A DNA stretch of 64,000 nucleotides from Clostridia bacterium (GTDB lineage Bacteria > Bacillota > Clostridia > UBA1381). Both the position numbers and the translations under genes were made by a program. The notes under the pieces are model-generated. The model worked only from the letters and a program-made list of their open reading frames with translations. It had not been told where the DNA came from and did no database searches. The DNA is taken from the NCBI GenBank assembly GCA_017935675.1, contig JAGBHE010000095.1:62001-126000 (forward strand), written 5' to 3'. Positions 36,137 to 43,984 of the stretch are shown here, piece after piece. Numbering within the stretch: position 1 is the first letter of the stretch; the number at the start of each line of letters is the position of its first letter.

Positions 36137-37127
36137 ACGGTAATATCGCCCTCACTTTGTTCGCTAAGTCATCAAACGCTTCAGGCGTAAGAGACTGCTG
36201 TCCGTCACACAATGCATGCGGCGGGTCGTTATGAACCTCAATTATGAGTCCGTCCGCACCGCAGGCAGCAGCGGCAAGGGACATCGGTTCAACAAGCTTT
36301 GCAATTCCTGTTGCATGGCTCGGGTCAACAATTATCGGAAGATGTGTCAGTGATTTAAGAAGCGGTATAGCCGATAGATCCAGCGTATTTCTTGTCTTTT
36401 GCTCAAAGGTTCTTATTCCGCGCTCACAAAGTATAACCTTTTCATTTCCGCCTGCCATAATATATTCGGCACTCATCAGAAGCTCGTCAATGGTGCTTGA
36501 TAAGCCTCTTTTTAAAAGTATTGGCTTGTCGGTATGCCCCAGCTCTTTAAGAAGTTCAAAGTTCTGCATATTTCTGGCTCCGACCTGAATAACATCAACA
36601 TTTTCAAAAAGCGGCAAATGTGATATATCCATAATCTCAGTAACAATGGGAAGACCTGTTTTCTCCTTTGCTGCCATGAGCAGGTCAATTCCCTTCTGAC
36701 GCAGCCCCTGGAACGCATACGGTGATGTTCTCGGCTTAAATGCGCCGCCTCTAAGCAATCCTGCACCGGATTTCTTGACGCTTTCGGCAATAGAGCAAAG
36801 CTGCTGCTCGGATTCAACGGAACAGGGCCCTGCAATTATTGAAAAATTACCGCCGCCGATTTTGGCATCACCCACCTCAACAACCGTATCAAGGGGATGG
36901 AATTTTCTGTTAGCACTTTTATAAGGCTCGCTGACACGCTTAACAAGCTTAACAATGTCAAGCGATTCCATCATATCGGTATCAAGTGATGATGTGTCAC
37001 CAATCAACCCGACTACCGTGCTTTCAAGTCCTTTACTTACATGAAGCTCAAAATCCTTGGATTTAAGCCACGAAATAAGGTTGTCAAATTGTTTTTGTTC
37101 ATAGTTTTCGTTTAATACGAGTATCAT
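36123..37127 (-). CDS. aroF: DAHP synthase, type I-beta with N-terminal ferredoxin-like regulatory domain
   Basis: Commits PEP and erythrose 4-phosphate to aromatic synthesis. The 334 residues comprise a regulatory domain of about 70 residues (MILVLNENYEQKQFDNLISW onward) and a TIM barrel with FSIIAGPCSVESEQQL, GGAFKPRTSPYAFQGL, IQVGARNMQNFELLKELG and IIVDPSHATGIAKLVE. Related enzymes with this N-terminal domain are inhibited by Tyr or Phe. The ATG at 37127 has an AAAGG site. A longer in-frame start at 37187 would lie at the edge of the terminator and is rejected. It is the first structural gene after the attenuator. Confidence 0.95.
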   Translation of the reverse strand: MILVLNENYEQKQFDNLISWLKSKDFELHVSKGLESTVVGLIGDTSSLDTDMMESLDIVKLVKRVSEPYKSANRKFHPLDTVVEVGDAKIGGGNFSIIAGPCSVESEQQLCSIAESVKKSGAGLLRGGAFKPRTSPYAFQGLRQKGIDLLMAAKEKTGLPIVTEIMDISHLPLFENVDVIQVGARNMQNFELLKELGHTDKPILLKRGLSSTIDELLMSAEYIMAGGNEKVILCERGIRTFEQKTRNTLDLSAIPLLKSLTHLPIIVDPSHATGIAKLVEPMSLAAAACGADGLIIEVHNDPPHALCDGQQSLTPEAFDDLANKVRAILPYAYK

Positions 37128-37159
37128 ATTTTTCAGCCTTTCTTGATTAAAATTATCAA

Positions 37160-37184
37160 CACAAGCTTCGCGCGACGGCTTGTG
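37160..37184 (-). other. Hairpin between the attenuator and aroF
   Basis: CACAAGC (37160-37166) and GCTTGTG (37178-37184) form a perfect 7-bp stem with a GC-rich 11-nt loop. It is not followed by a U tract. It lies past the terminator and before the aroF ribosome site; a role in protecting the read-through mRNA is possible but unproven. Confidence 0.4.
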
Positions 37185-37188
37185 CATG

Positions 37189-37225
37189 AAAAAAGGATTA
37201 CAGGATGTTGTGTTACCTGTAACCC
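37189..37225 (-). terminator. Intrinsic terminator in the aro leader (attenuator)
   Basis: On the minus strand GGGTTACAGG (37225-37216) pairs with CCTGTAATCC (37204-37195), a 10-bp stem with one G-U pair and an 11-nt loop, followed directly by U6 (37194-37189). It sits after the leader ORF and before aroF, with no gene of its own to end. It is therefore best read as a conditional terminator for the whole aro operon. Confidence 0.85.
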
Positions 37226-37265
37226 TTATAATACATTATGTATATTCAACAAAATGCTATAAACT

Positions 37266-37349
37266 TTACAACGCAACACAAACAGGCTTTCTAAAGTAAA
37301 AATAAAAGCCTGTAAAGTAATATTGAGCTGTAAAGCTGTATAACTTCAT
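37266..37349 (-). CDS. Phe/Tyr-rich leader peptide of the aro operon
   Basis: A 27-codon ORF from ATG 37349 to TAA 37266, too short for usual gene calling. An AGGAGG ribosome site lies 10 bases upstream. The peptide begins MKLYSFTAQ. Residues 10-19 read YYFTGFYFYF and the end is RKPVCVAL. Tyr is at 4, 10, 11, 16, 18 and Phe at 6, 12, 15, 17, 19: ten aromatic residues of 27 and no Trp. The downstream genes make Phe and Tyr. A hairpin whose 5' arm covers codons 13-15 and a U-tailed terminator 40 bases past the stop complete a classical attenuator. No homologue is claimed; the call rests on layout and composition. Confidence 0.85.
   Translation of the reverse strand: MKLYSFTAQYYFTGFYFYFRKPVCVAL
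37282..37313 (-). promoter_or_regulatory. Pause/anti-antiterminator hairpin within the leader ORF
   Basis: On the minus strand ACAGGCTTT (37313-37305) pairs with AAAGCCTGT (37290-37282): 9 bp with a 14-nt loop. The 5' arm holds codons 13-15 and the loop holds the Phe/Tyr codons 16-19. A ribosome stalled on those codons would block this hairpin and release the downstream arm, as expected of segments 1:2 in a classical attenuator. Confidence 0.65.
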
Positions 37350-37420
37350 TGTGAAATATCCTCCTGTATGCAGAATACGGATTAAATATGTAAATTAAAA
37401 ATATATCCGCTTATGCCATT

Positions 37421-37449
37421 ATAATACCACGATAATTGTCAAATGTCAA
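37421..37449 (-). promoter_or_regulatory. Promoter of the aro operon leader
   Basis: TTGACA (37449-37444) and TATTAT (37426-37421) with a 17-nt spacer on the minus strand. A TATAAT overlaps three bases downstream but has poor spacing. The predicted leader RNA runs from about 37414 to aroF, roughly 290 nt, and includes the leader ORF, pause hairpin and terminator. Confidence 0.75.
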
Positions 37450-37590
37450 GCTGTTTCATAAAAAAAGTATAATTATCACAACAATTTATTTTCTGCAAAT
37501 TATTATTTTGTCATAAATTCATAAATCAATAAATCTTATCATACACTGTAAAAGAAATACTGATTACGTTAAAATTCCGGAGGTGATTTT

Positions 37591-37944
37591 ATGAAGGGCA
37601 TAGTAAAGGGAACGCTTTTTTCACTTATTTCAATTGCTGTTATTGCATCTGCAGCCGCTGCAATTTCGCTGTTTGCCGAAATTCCCGATGCAATACTCAA
37701 AACTGTCTTGTGGTCAATGGCAGGTCTTTGTGTATTTATCGGTTCATTGCTTGTTTCAAAAGGAGCACAGTCTTATAAGTCGCTGCGAGGCATCATAAGT
37801 GCCGCTGCAACAATCCTTGGATTGCTTACGGTATCCTCTGTTGCAAACAAGGGGATTCCGTCAAACGGCGGATTTTATACGTTGGCTCTCATTGCAGCAA
37901 TTTGCGGCATACTCGGTGCTCTTATGGGCTCTCGTCAGGGATAG
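37591..37944 (+). CDS. Small integral membrane protein, TIGR04086-like
   Basis: A 117-residue protein with about four hydrophobic segments (for example FSLISIAVIASAAAAISLFA and TLALIAAICGILGALMG) and short loops. It resembles the TIGR04086 membrane family of Firmicutes, which has no known function. A GGAGGTGA site precedes the ATG by 5 bases. Transcribed away from the aro operon; I could not identify a convincing promoter in 37450-37575. Its 3' end overlaps the convergent kinase gene by 23 bases. Confidence 0.8.
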   Translation: MKGIVKGTLFSLISIAVIASAAAAISLFAEIPDAILKTVLWSMAGLCVFIGSLLVSKGAQSYKSLRGIISAAATILGLLTVSSVANKGIPSNGGFYTLALIAAICGILGALMGSRQG

Positions 37945-39304
37945 TATCAATCGGCATGGTAAAGGTGAAGGTACTGCCGCAGCCGGGGCTGCTTACAACG
38001 TTCAGTCCGGCATTAAAGAGCTTTGCAATCTCCTTTACCATGGAAAGTCCAAGTCCCGTGCTTCCGCTTTCGTCACGTTGTCTTGCGGTGTCAATCTGAT
38101 AGAAGCGGTCCCATATACGGTCAATATGCTCAGGTGCAATACCTTCTCCGTCATCAGTAACAGAAAAAACAATATTTCCGTCTTTTTTTTCTAAAGAAAC
38201 AGAAACGCTTCCGTTATCACGTCCGTATTTAAACGCATTGCCGATAAGGTTGGCAAAAACGCGTGTAAGCATAACCCTGTCTGTAAAAATTATAATCTCC
38301 GGCTCAATATTCTTTTCAAGGCGTATACCTCGCTTTGAAACCTCCGATTGATCGTCACATATAAAACTCAAAAGCTCGGAGACATCCGTTTCCTCCGAAG
38401 AAAGCCTGAAAACACCCCTGTCCATTCTTGACATTGCAAGAAGCTCAGAAATAAGCTTTGACATCCGCTCCGCCTGCTCCTTTATATCTCCCGCTGCTTC
38501 CTTATACTCATGTTCACTGCAAGGGCAGTTCAGCATATACTCACATTCTGATATAATTACTGCTACAGGTGTGCGAAGCTCATGAGATGCATCAGAGGTA
38601 AACTGCTTTTCCGCTTCAAAATTTTTTTGAAGCTTCTCAAGCATATCATCAAAGGTTGATGCAAGACGATGTATTTCATCATCTCCCCTTTCAAGCCCAA
38701 TGCGCTCCGAGAGGTCGTTGCTGTCACAAATTTTACGCGCAGTTTCAGTTATTTTTTCTACAGGGCTCAGCAAACGCTTTGATATAAAATAACCTCCGCA
38801 GGAAGCAAAAATTATAAGCAAAGAAATCATCAGCACATTTGCAAGCAAAGAAGAACCGGCAATCATTGACGCGTTTGATTTGCTGATAATACCTCTTACC
38901 CAGACCCTGTATGTATTCCCCACCCAGATAAGGCGGTCATATACATAGTAATTCTGCCCGGCACGGGAAACCTCAGAAATAACATTATTATGAAATACCT
39001 GTTCTGCCGACGCATCAAAATCAGGCGGAAGCTCTCCGTACAAAAGTTTTCCGTCTTCCGTGTATACCGAAATATGTACGCCTTCATCAAAATATCTGAA
39101 GCTCGGACGAAAATAAAGATCACCGTGATTAACGTCAATTCTTGCAGAATTATCACTCACATGACTTGCAAGCATTCTTCTTGTATCTCCTTCGATAAGC
39201 GTCTTGCTTGATACTATCATGAGAATTGTTATTATAATGCCGAGAATCAGCATTGCGGCTGCATACCAGATGGAAAGTCTGACCTTGATTGATAGGTTTT
39301 TCAT
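37922..39304 (-). CDS. Sensor histidine kinase (HisKA, HAMP)
   Basis: A 460-residue membrane kinase. It has an N-terminal membrane helix (about 12-32), an extracellular domain of about 125 residues, a second helix near 160-185, a HAMP region (SKRLLSPVEKITETARKI), the phosphoacceptor segment FTSDASHELRTPVAVI and ATP-binding motifs NLIGNAFKYG, VTDDGEGIAPEHIDRIWDRF and GSTGLGLSMVKEIAKLF. The start overlaps the response-regulator stop as ATGA, so they form a pair. The signal is unknown. Confidence 0.93.
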   Translation of the reverse strand: MKNLSIKVRLSIWYAAAMLILGIIITILMIVSSKTLIEGDTRRMLASHVSDNSARIDVNHGDLYFRPSFRYFDEGVHISVYTEDGKLLYGELPPDFDASAEQVFHNNVISEVSRAGQNYYVYDRLIWVGNTYRVWVRGIISKSNASMIAGSSLLANVLMISLLIIFASCGGYFISKRLLSPVEKITETARKICDSNDLSERIGLERGDDEIHRLASTFDDMLEKLQKNFEAEKQFTSDASHELRTPVAVIISECEYMLNCPCSEHEYKEAAGDIKEQAERMSKLISELLAMSRMDRGVFRLSSEETDVSELLSFICDDQSEVSKRGIRLEKNIEPEIIIFTDRVMLTRVFANLIGNAFKYGRDNGSVSVSLEKKDGNIVFSVTDDGEGIAPEHIDRIWDRFYQIDTARQRDESGSTGLGLSMVKEIAKLFNAGLNVVSSPGCGSTFTFTMPIDTIPDESP

Positions 39305-39969
39305 ACCTGACTCAGCTCCTTAAGAAAATATCCGTTATCCTCCTCTACATATACATTTGCATTTAATGACTTAAGCTTTTTATTTATGTAAGAAATATAC
39401 ATACGAACTATAAGTTCATCTCCGACATCATTCCATATTTTATGATAAAAGGTTTTTGATGTAATAGGATAGCCTTTTTCAGAAATCAGCATGGTAAGCA
39501 TTGTACACTCCATATTGTTAAGTCTCAGGGCGGAGTCATCGTTTTTTATCTCCAGCTGAGCTGTATCGACCACAACATTACCTACAGAATAGATTGTCTG
39601 CTTTGTTTTTTCAAGCATGCGCGTCTGCGCACGCATTCTCGCAAGAAGTTCTTCAGACGCAAAGGGCTTGGTGAGATAATCGTTTGCACCTGCGTCAAGA
39701 CCATTAATTCTGTCTTCAAGCTCTGCCTTTGCAGTGAGCATTATAATAGGCGTGTCTATACCTGCATCACGTATTTTTTTCATCGCATCAATACCGCTCA
39801 TAACCGGCATCATTACATCAAGAACAAGTATATCGTATTCGTTTTTCATAGCATATTCAAGAGCTGTGCCGCCGTCATAAACAGCGTCAACCTCACATCC
39901 GTTATGAGTTAATATTGCCGCTATTACTTTAGATAAATGCTTTTCATCCTCTGCATATAAAACCTTCAA
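39301..39969 (-). CDS. OmpR-family response regulator
   Basis: A 222-residue regulator paired with the kinase that follows. The receiver domain has the acidic pocket YAEDEKHL, the phosphorylated Asp in YDILVLDVMMPVMSGIDAM, and TAKAELEDRINGLDAGANDY with the conserved Thr; the Lys is in YLTKPFASEELLARM. The C-terminal winged helix includes LNNMECTMLTMLISEKGYPI. The stop codon of the alarmone synthetase gene lies 18 bases upstream. Confidence 0.93.
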   Translation of the reverse strand: MKVLYAEDEKHLSKVIAAILTHNGCEVDAVYDGGTALEYAMKNEYDILVLDVMMPVMSGIDAMKKIRDAGIDTPIIMLTAKAELEDRINGLDAGANDYLTKPFASEELLARMRAQTRMLEKTKQTIYSVGNVVVDTAQLEIKNDDSALRLNNMECTMLTMLISEKGYPITSKTFYHKIWNDVGDELIVRMYISYINKKLKSLNANVYVEEDNGYFLKELSQV

Positions 39970-39987
39970 AATAATCCTTATCCTTTC

Positions 39988-40596
39988 TCAGTCAAATTCA
40001 CCTTTTATCATATCACGTATTGCCTGCATCTTTATATCCGTTGAAGCTATATCATCTGCACAGCTTTTTAATTCACCGGCTATAAACTCCTGGTTTTCGA
40101 TATTCTTTTTATATTTCATTTCATGTTCAAGGCTTGCCCAACAATCCATAGCAATCGTGCGCAGCTGTATTTCTGCATTAACCATGTGTGTTTCGTCCGC
40201 AACATAAATAGGAACCCTCACAATCATGTGATAGCTTCTGTAGCCGTTGGGCTTCGGTTTTTTTATATAATCCTTTTCTTCAATAACCTCTATATCACGT
40301 CTTGCCCGTATCATGTCAGCAACGGAATAGACATCATCAATATATGAACAAATTATACGGACTCCTGCAATATCATACAAATTTTCAAGAGCTGCTTCAG
40401 CTGTCTGCGGCAAGCCGCGCAGTTTAAGCTTTGCAAAAGCGCTTTCCTTTGTCTTTACCCTGCTTCTCATACTTTCAATACAATCCCTGCCACGCCTTGA
40501 TTTCATGTATTTTTTAATTATTGTCATACAAGATAAAAGCTCAACAATGGCAGCCTCTACATATATTTTTGATTCCTCGTACAAAAGTTCCTCCAA
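39988..40596 (-). CDS. Small alarmone synthetase (RelA/SpoT synthetase domain, RelQ/RelP-like)
   Basis: A single-domain (p)ppGpp synthetase of 202 residues without a hydrolase domain. Motifs include VKTKESAFAKLKLRGLPQTA, the acidic DIAGVRIICSYIDDVY, KKPKPNGYRSYHMIVRVP and the catalytic-glutamate segment VNAEIQLRTIAMDCWASLEH. The length suits RelQ/RelP, but I cannot assign which. The start is a TTG at 40596 after a GGGGG site. It is followed by a two-component system, probably one transcript. Confidence 0.9.
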   Translation of the reverse strand: MEELLYEESKIYVEAAIVELLSCMTIIKKYMKSRRGRDCIESMRSRVKTKESAFAKLKLRGLPQTAEAALENLYDIAGVRIICSYIDDVYSVADMIRARRDIEVIEEKDYIKKPKPNGYRSYHMIVRVPIYVADETHMVNAEIQLRTIAMDCWASLEHEMKYKKNIENQEFIAGELKSCADDIASTDIKMQAIRDMIKGEFD

Positions 40597-40694
40597 AGCA
40601 ATCCCCCGCTTTAAGTATTCTATAAGTACATGATACTATAAAATTATTAAGTTGTGATTAACTGTCTGTAAAAACATATGTAATTTTAATTAAC

Positions 40695-40735
40695 AAAAAA
40701 AGCTTAAGGGTCATAAGCTCAGACCCTTAAGCTTT
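40695..40735 (-). terminator. Terminator after the SLH gene
   Basis: AAAGCTTAAGGGTC (40699-40712) and GACCCTTAAGCTTT (40722-40735) form a perfect 14-bp stem with a 9-nt loop. On the minus strand a U-rich run follows (40700-40695). It begins 13 bases beyond the SLH stop codon. Confidence 0.85.
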
Positions 40736-40747
40736 CAAAGCTAAAGA

Positions 40748-43714
40748 TTATTCATAAATAAGAATCATCTTGCACTTTCTGTCAGTTCCCTTTGTTCCAT
40801 ACATATATACTGCAACCTTGCTGCACTTCGTATCATAGAAAACTGCACCGTTTAATCCATCAGCAGTTACTCTTTCTGTGGTAGAGCCCTCAAGATAAGG
40901 AGTAACCTTGTTTCCTGCATCGTTGAATCTATAAATTATTGTGCTGTCTTCAATTGAAACAATGCTTTCATTTATATCTTCAGGCAGCTTACCATTTACA
41001 AATCCGTCACGCGTTAAGCGAAGTGAATACTTTCCGCCGTCCTCAAGAACCTCTACAACGTTTGCGGCATATGCATATCCGTAAGAGCTTGTCTCATATG
41101 GAGTTAAAACCGATCCATCCTTTTTATATGAAGAATACCATTCAAATTTGCTGTCGGTAAAGTCATACTCATCCCCGGCAAGAACTTCTTTCACATCATT
41201 ATAAGAAATTGCAATTTCTGCATTCATCAAGCCTTGCGAAGAATCAGAGCCGGCTCTGAACAAATCTCCGATTCCGAGATCTGCAACATCAACCAGATTA
41301 TAGTTTACATCCTCATCATCAAGATTTATATTTTCTGCTTCAGCAGTTCTGTTCACAGCTGTTGCTGCGCTGTTAAAGAAGTTAACAGCATAAACCTCTT
41401 CATCATTCTTCATAGTAGGATATATGTTTTCCGACATAAGCCAGAGATTGCTGCTGTTTACAGGCTTTGAGCTTGAAGATTCCGAGCCGAATAAAAGCAC
41501 AAGATTAGCAATCTTAGAATTGTTTACATTATACGGCTGAACAAGGTACCTGCTATCCGAAGTAAATGATGACATTGTACGCTTGCTGTATGATGATGTC
41601 TTTGATCTGTCTGAAGGAACATAAATAAAGGTTGTTGACGAGTTAACAATGAACTTGCCGTCGAAGTTGTTTGAACCTTTATATGTTGTATAAGCAAGCT
41701 TACCGTCAGAACCAATACAGCTGTCATATAAAATCATTGCAGAAGAATCTTCTGTTTTTGTTCCTTCCTTTGTTTCATCAACAGTTATTATTTCATCAAT
41801 TTCCGTACCGTTAACAGAAATTCTTGCAATCTTGCTGACATTAGCGCCGGTTGTTGATACCGATGAGAAACGTGTAGCATCAGGCAAAGTCATTGTATCA
41901 ACATCCTTAAGTATCTCAACAGCGCCTTCGACAGACATACTTTCACCATTTAATTTTACCTTTTCCGGTATACTGTATGTTTTAACACCGCCTGCTGACG
42001 GAACATAAGCCGTAACGGTAGCGCTGTCCTGGTCATCGCTTAAAACAGCTTTAACGATATAAGCATAAGGATATGTAACCTCGGTTGTGGAAAGAGTACC
42101 GTAAACAATTGTGTTATAATTGTCAACATAGAAGGTTCCCTGTGTAGAGGATTCAATCTTTATACCGTTCTCGTCAAAATACTGCTGTGCAAAATCACTT
42201 ATCTTATAATCCTTTGAGTTAATTGTAACCTTGTTCTCGTCTGAAGAATAAGCTGTGATTTTTCCGGTAACAGGCGTTGAATTAACCTTAACGGTATACA
42301 TATCTCCGTCAAGACTTGCTGCTACAAGAACAACGTCATTGGCTTTAATGGATGTCGTCGAAATTGATGCGCCTGAAGCATTTGTTATGGTAAATGTATA
42401 TTTAACATCATCGGGATCAAGTACAACCGAAGGGAGATAGCCGTCCGGATTACCGTTTTTAAACTTCACCTTATTCGTGATTGTATAGTCAACTGTTGAC
42501 GGTGTCTTTGTTGCAACCATAAACTCATAGTCGGTAATCTCTATAATATCAATAGAGTTGTCACTTCCGCTGTCCGTGAGTCTCAATTCGCCGTAAATAA
42601 ATCCGGTGCTTGCGGGAGAGAGCCAGTCATCAAGACGGCTTTCAAAATCAGTAACCGCTTTTCCGTTATAATATACAGATATTTCTTCAGGTTTAAAGGA
42701 AATGCTCTTGGATTTTCCGTCTTCCGTGTAATATCTGATATTAGAACCGTTAAACGAATCAATGTCCTCACTGTTGATTGTGGTTATGGTATTTTTAACT
42801 GTTTCAAGGTCAAGCTCAACAAGGGTATTTACATCTCCGCCCTTGCCTTCCTTGTAAAATACAACAGCCTGCTGACCGAGGAGGTTTTCAATAACAGACT
42901 TGTCCTCTGTATACGTGGTGTAATCCATCTTAACAATCTCGTTGCCCTTCAAACGAACAGCCATTTCATCGTTAAGAAGTGTATCCGCAAAATCAGCTGT
43001 AACCTTGTCCTCAATACCGACAATAGTAGCTTTTTCCTTAACGATACCCATATATGTTTCCATAAAGGTCTCAAGATTGGATTCAAGCCTTCCGGTAGTT
43101 GCGTTGTACACAGGTACATCAACCTCAAGCACATTATAAATGAGCTGAGCAACAATTCCGCGCGATGCGGCGCCGGACTGATTTGCATTTACAGCGCCTT
43201 TTGTAATTCCGAGAGTATTAGCCTCAGCAATGTAACCGTTAGGCCATCCGCCGAGCGCTGTTGCAGCCGGTTCATAACCTGCAGCGCAGACAATCATCTT
43301 TACAGCCTGCTCATATGTAACCTGTTCGTCAGGACGGAAAGTAGAATCCTCAAAACCGTTTACAATACCTCTGCCGCTTGCAAGGATGATGTTCTTCTTT
43401 GCCCAGTGCTCATTAACATCTGTAAAAGATGACGTATCAGCAGCAGCTGAATCTGCAATACCGAGAGCAACAGTGATAATTTTTGTAAACTCCGCTCTCG
43501 TAATCTCGCCCTCAGGCTTAAATGAAAACGTGCCGTTGCCGTCATCATAGCCATTGATTATTCCAAGCTTGGACAATGTAATAATAGCACTGCTGTACTG
43601 AGTAGAGCTTGTTACATCGGAAAACGATGTAGATGCGGCTTTTACAATGCCGCCAAATGACAGGCTGCTGAAAAGACACGCAGCTGCCAGTACAAGTGAA
43701 AACTTTCGTTTCAT
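40748..43714 (-). CDS. Large secreted protein with three N-terminal SLH domains
   Basis: A 988-residue protein with a signal peptide (KFSLVLAAACLFSSLSFGG, cleavage near KAAS). Three S-layer homology repeats occupy about 28-200: FSDVTSSTQYSSAIITLSKL with GIINGYDDGNGTFSFKPEG, then FTDVNEHWAKKNIILASGRG with STFRPDEQVTYEQAVKM, and a weaker third at about 155-195. SLH domains bind pyruvylated secondary wall polymers. The remaining 780 residues are rich in Ser, Thr, Asp and Val with beta-strand character and no catalytic motif that I recognise. A strong promoter and a 95-nt leader suggest high expression, so it may be a surface-layer protein. Confidence 0.88.
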   Translation of the reverse strand: MKRKFSLVLAAACLFSSLSFGGIVKAASTSFSDVTSSTQYSSAIITLSKLGIINGYDDGNGTFSFKPEGEITRAEFTKIITVALGIADSAAADTSSFTDVNEHWAKKNIILASGRGIVNGFEDSTFRPDEQVTYEQAVKMIVCAAGYEPAATALGGWPNGYIAEANTLGITKGAVNANQSGAASRGIVAQLIYNVLEVDVPVYNATTGRLESNLETFMETYMGIVKEKATIVGIEDKVTADFADTLLNDEMAVRLKGNEIVKMDYTTYTEDKSVIENLLGQQAVVFYKEGKGGDVNTLVELDLETVKNTITTINSEDIDSFNGSNIRYYTEDGKSKSISFKPEEISVYYNGKAVTDFESRLDDWLSPASTGFIYGELRLTDSGSDNSIDIIEITDYEFMVATKTPSTVDYTITNKVKFKNGNPDGYLPSVVLDPDDVKYTFTITNASGASISTTSIKANDVVLVAASLDGDMYTVKVNSTPVTGKITAYSSDENKVTINSKDYKISDFAQQYFDENGIKIESSTQGTFYVDNYNTIVYGTLSTTEVTYPYAYIVKAVLSDDQDSATVTAYVPSAGGVKTYSIPEKVKLNGESMSVEGAVEILKDVDTMTLPDATRFSSVSTTGANVSKIARISVNGTEIDEIITVDETKEGTKTEDSSAMILYDSCIGSDGKLAYTTYKGSNNFDGKFIVNSSTTFIYVPSDRSKTSSYSKRTMSSFTSDSRYLVQPYNVNNSKIANLVLLFGSESSSSKPVNSSNLWLMSENIYPTMKNDEEVYAVNFFNSAATAVNRTAEAENINLDDEDVNYNLVDVADLGIGDLFRAGSDSSQGLMNAEIAISYNDVKEVLAGDEYDFTDSKFEWYSSYKKDGSVLTPYETSSYGYAYAANVVEVLEDGGKYSLRLTRDGFVNGKLPEDINESIVSIEDSTIIYRFNDAGNKVTPYLEGSTTERVTADGLNGAVFYDTKCSKVAVYMYGTKGTDRKCKMILIYE

Positions 43715-43814
43715 GTTTTATCCTCCTTAAGAGATTAAATAATTTGCCTCGTCCGCCCACCAAAAACATTCAAAGCAGCAAGACACAGACGTAAGCATTT
43801 ATGTCTATGTAGCT

Positions 43815-43843
43815 ATTGTATCATCTTTTTGTCAATAAGTCAA
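43815..43843 (-). promoter_or_regulatory. Promoter of the large SLH gene
   Basis: TTGACT (43843-43838) and TACAAT (43820-43815) with a 17-nt spacer on the minus strand. It leaves an untranslated leader of about 95 nt. The remaining part of the gap, 43844-43984, is AT-rich; I see no clear terminator for the upstream carboxypeptidase gene in it. Confidence 0.7.
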
Positions 43844-43984
43844 TGGTTTTTTTGTAAGAATATCATGGTAATCGAAAATATTTGTAACGTTTTAATAAAC
43901 AATCCGAACAAATATGTATCATATTAACAAAAAGGATATTTTTTTTGCCCTCATCCGTTAAGGGATGTATCGGAACAGCACCCC

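Noticed and set aside
37128-37187. N-terminal extension of AroF to an ATG at 37187
   Set aside because: The extension would begin at the U tract of the leader terminator, lacks a ribosome site and is not part of the DAHP synthase family; ATG 37127 has an AAAGG site.
37128-37414. T-box riboswitch in the aro leader
   Set aside because: The conserved T-box sequence (AGGGTGG-type) is absent from the minus strand, the leader is largely occupied by the leader ORF, and the terminator follows the ORF directly.
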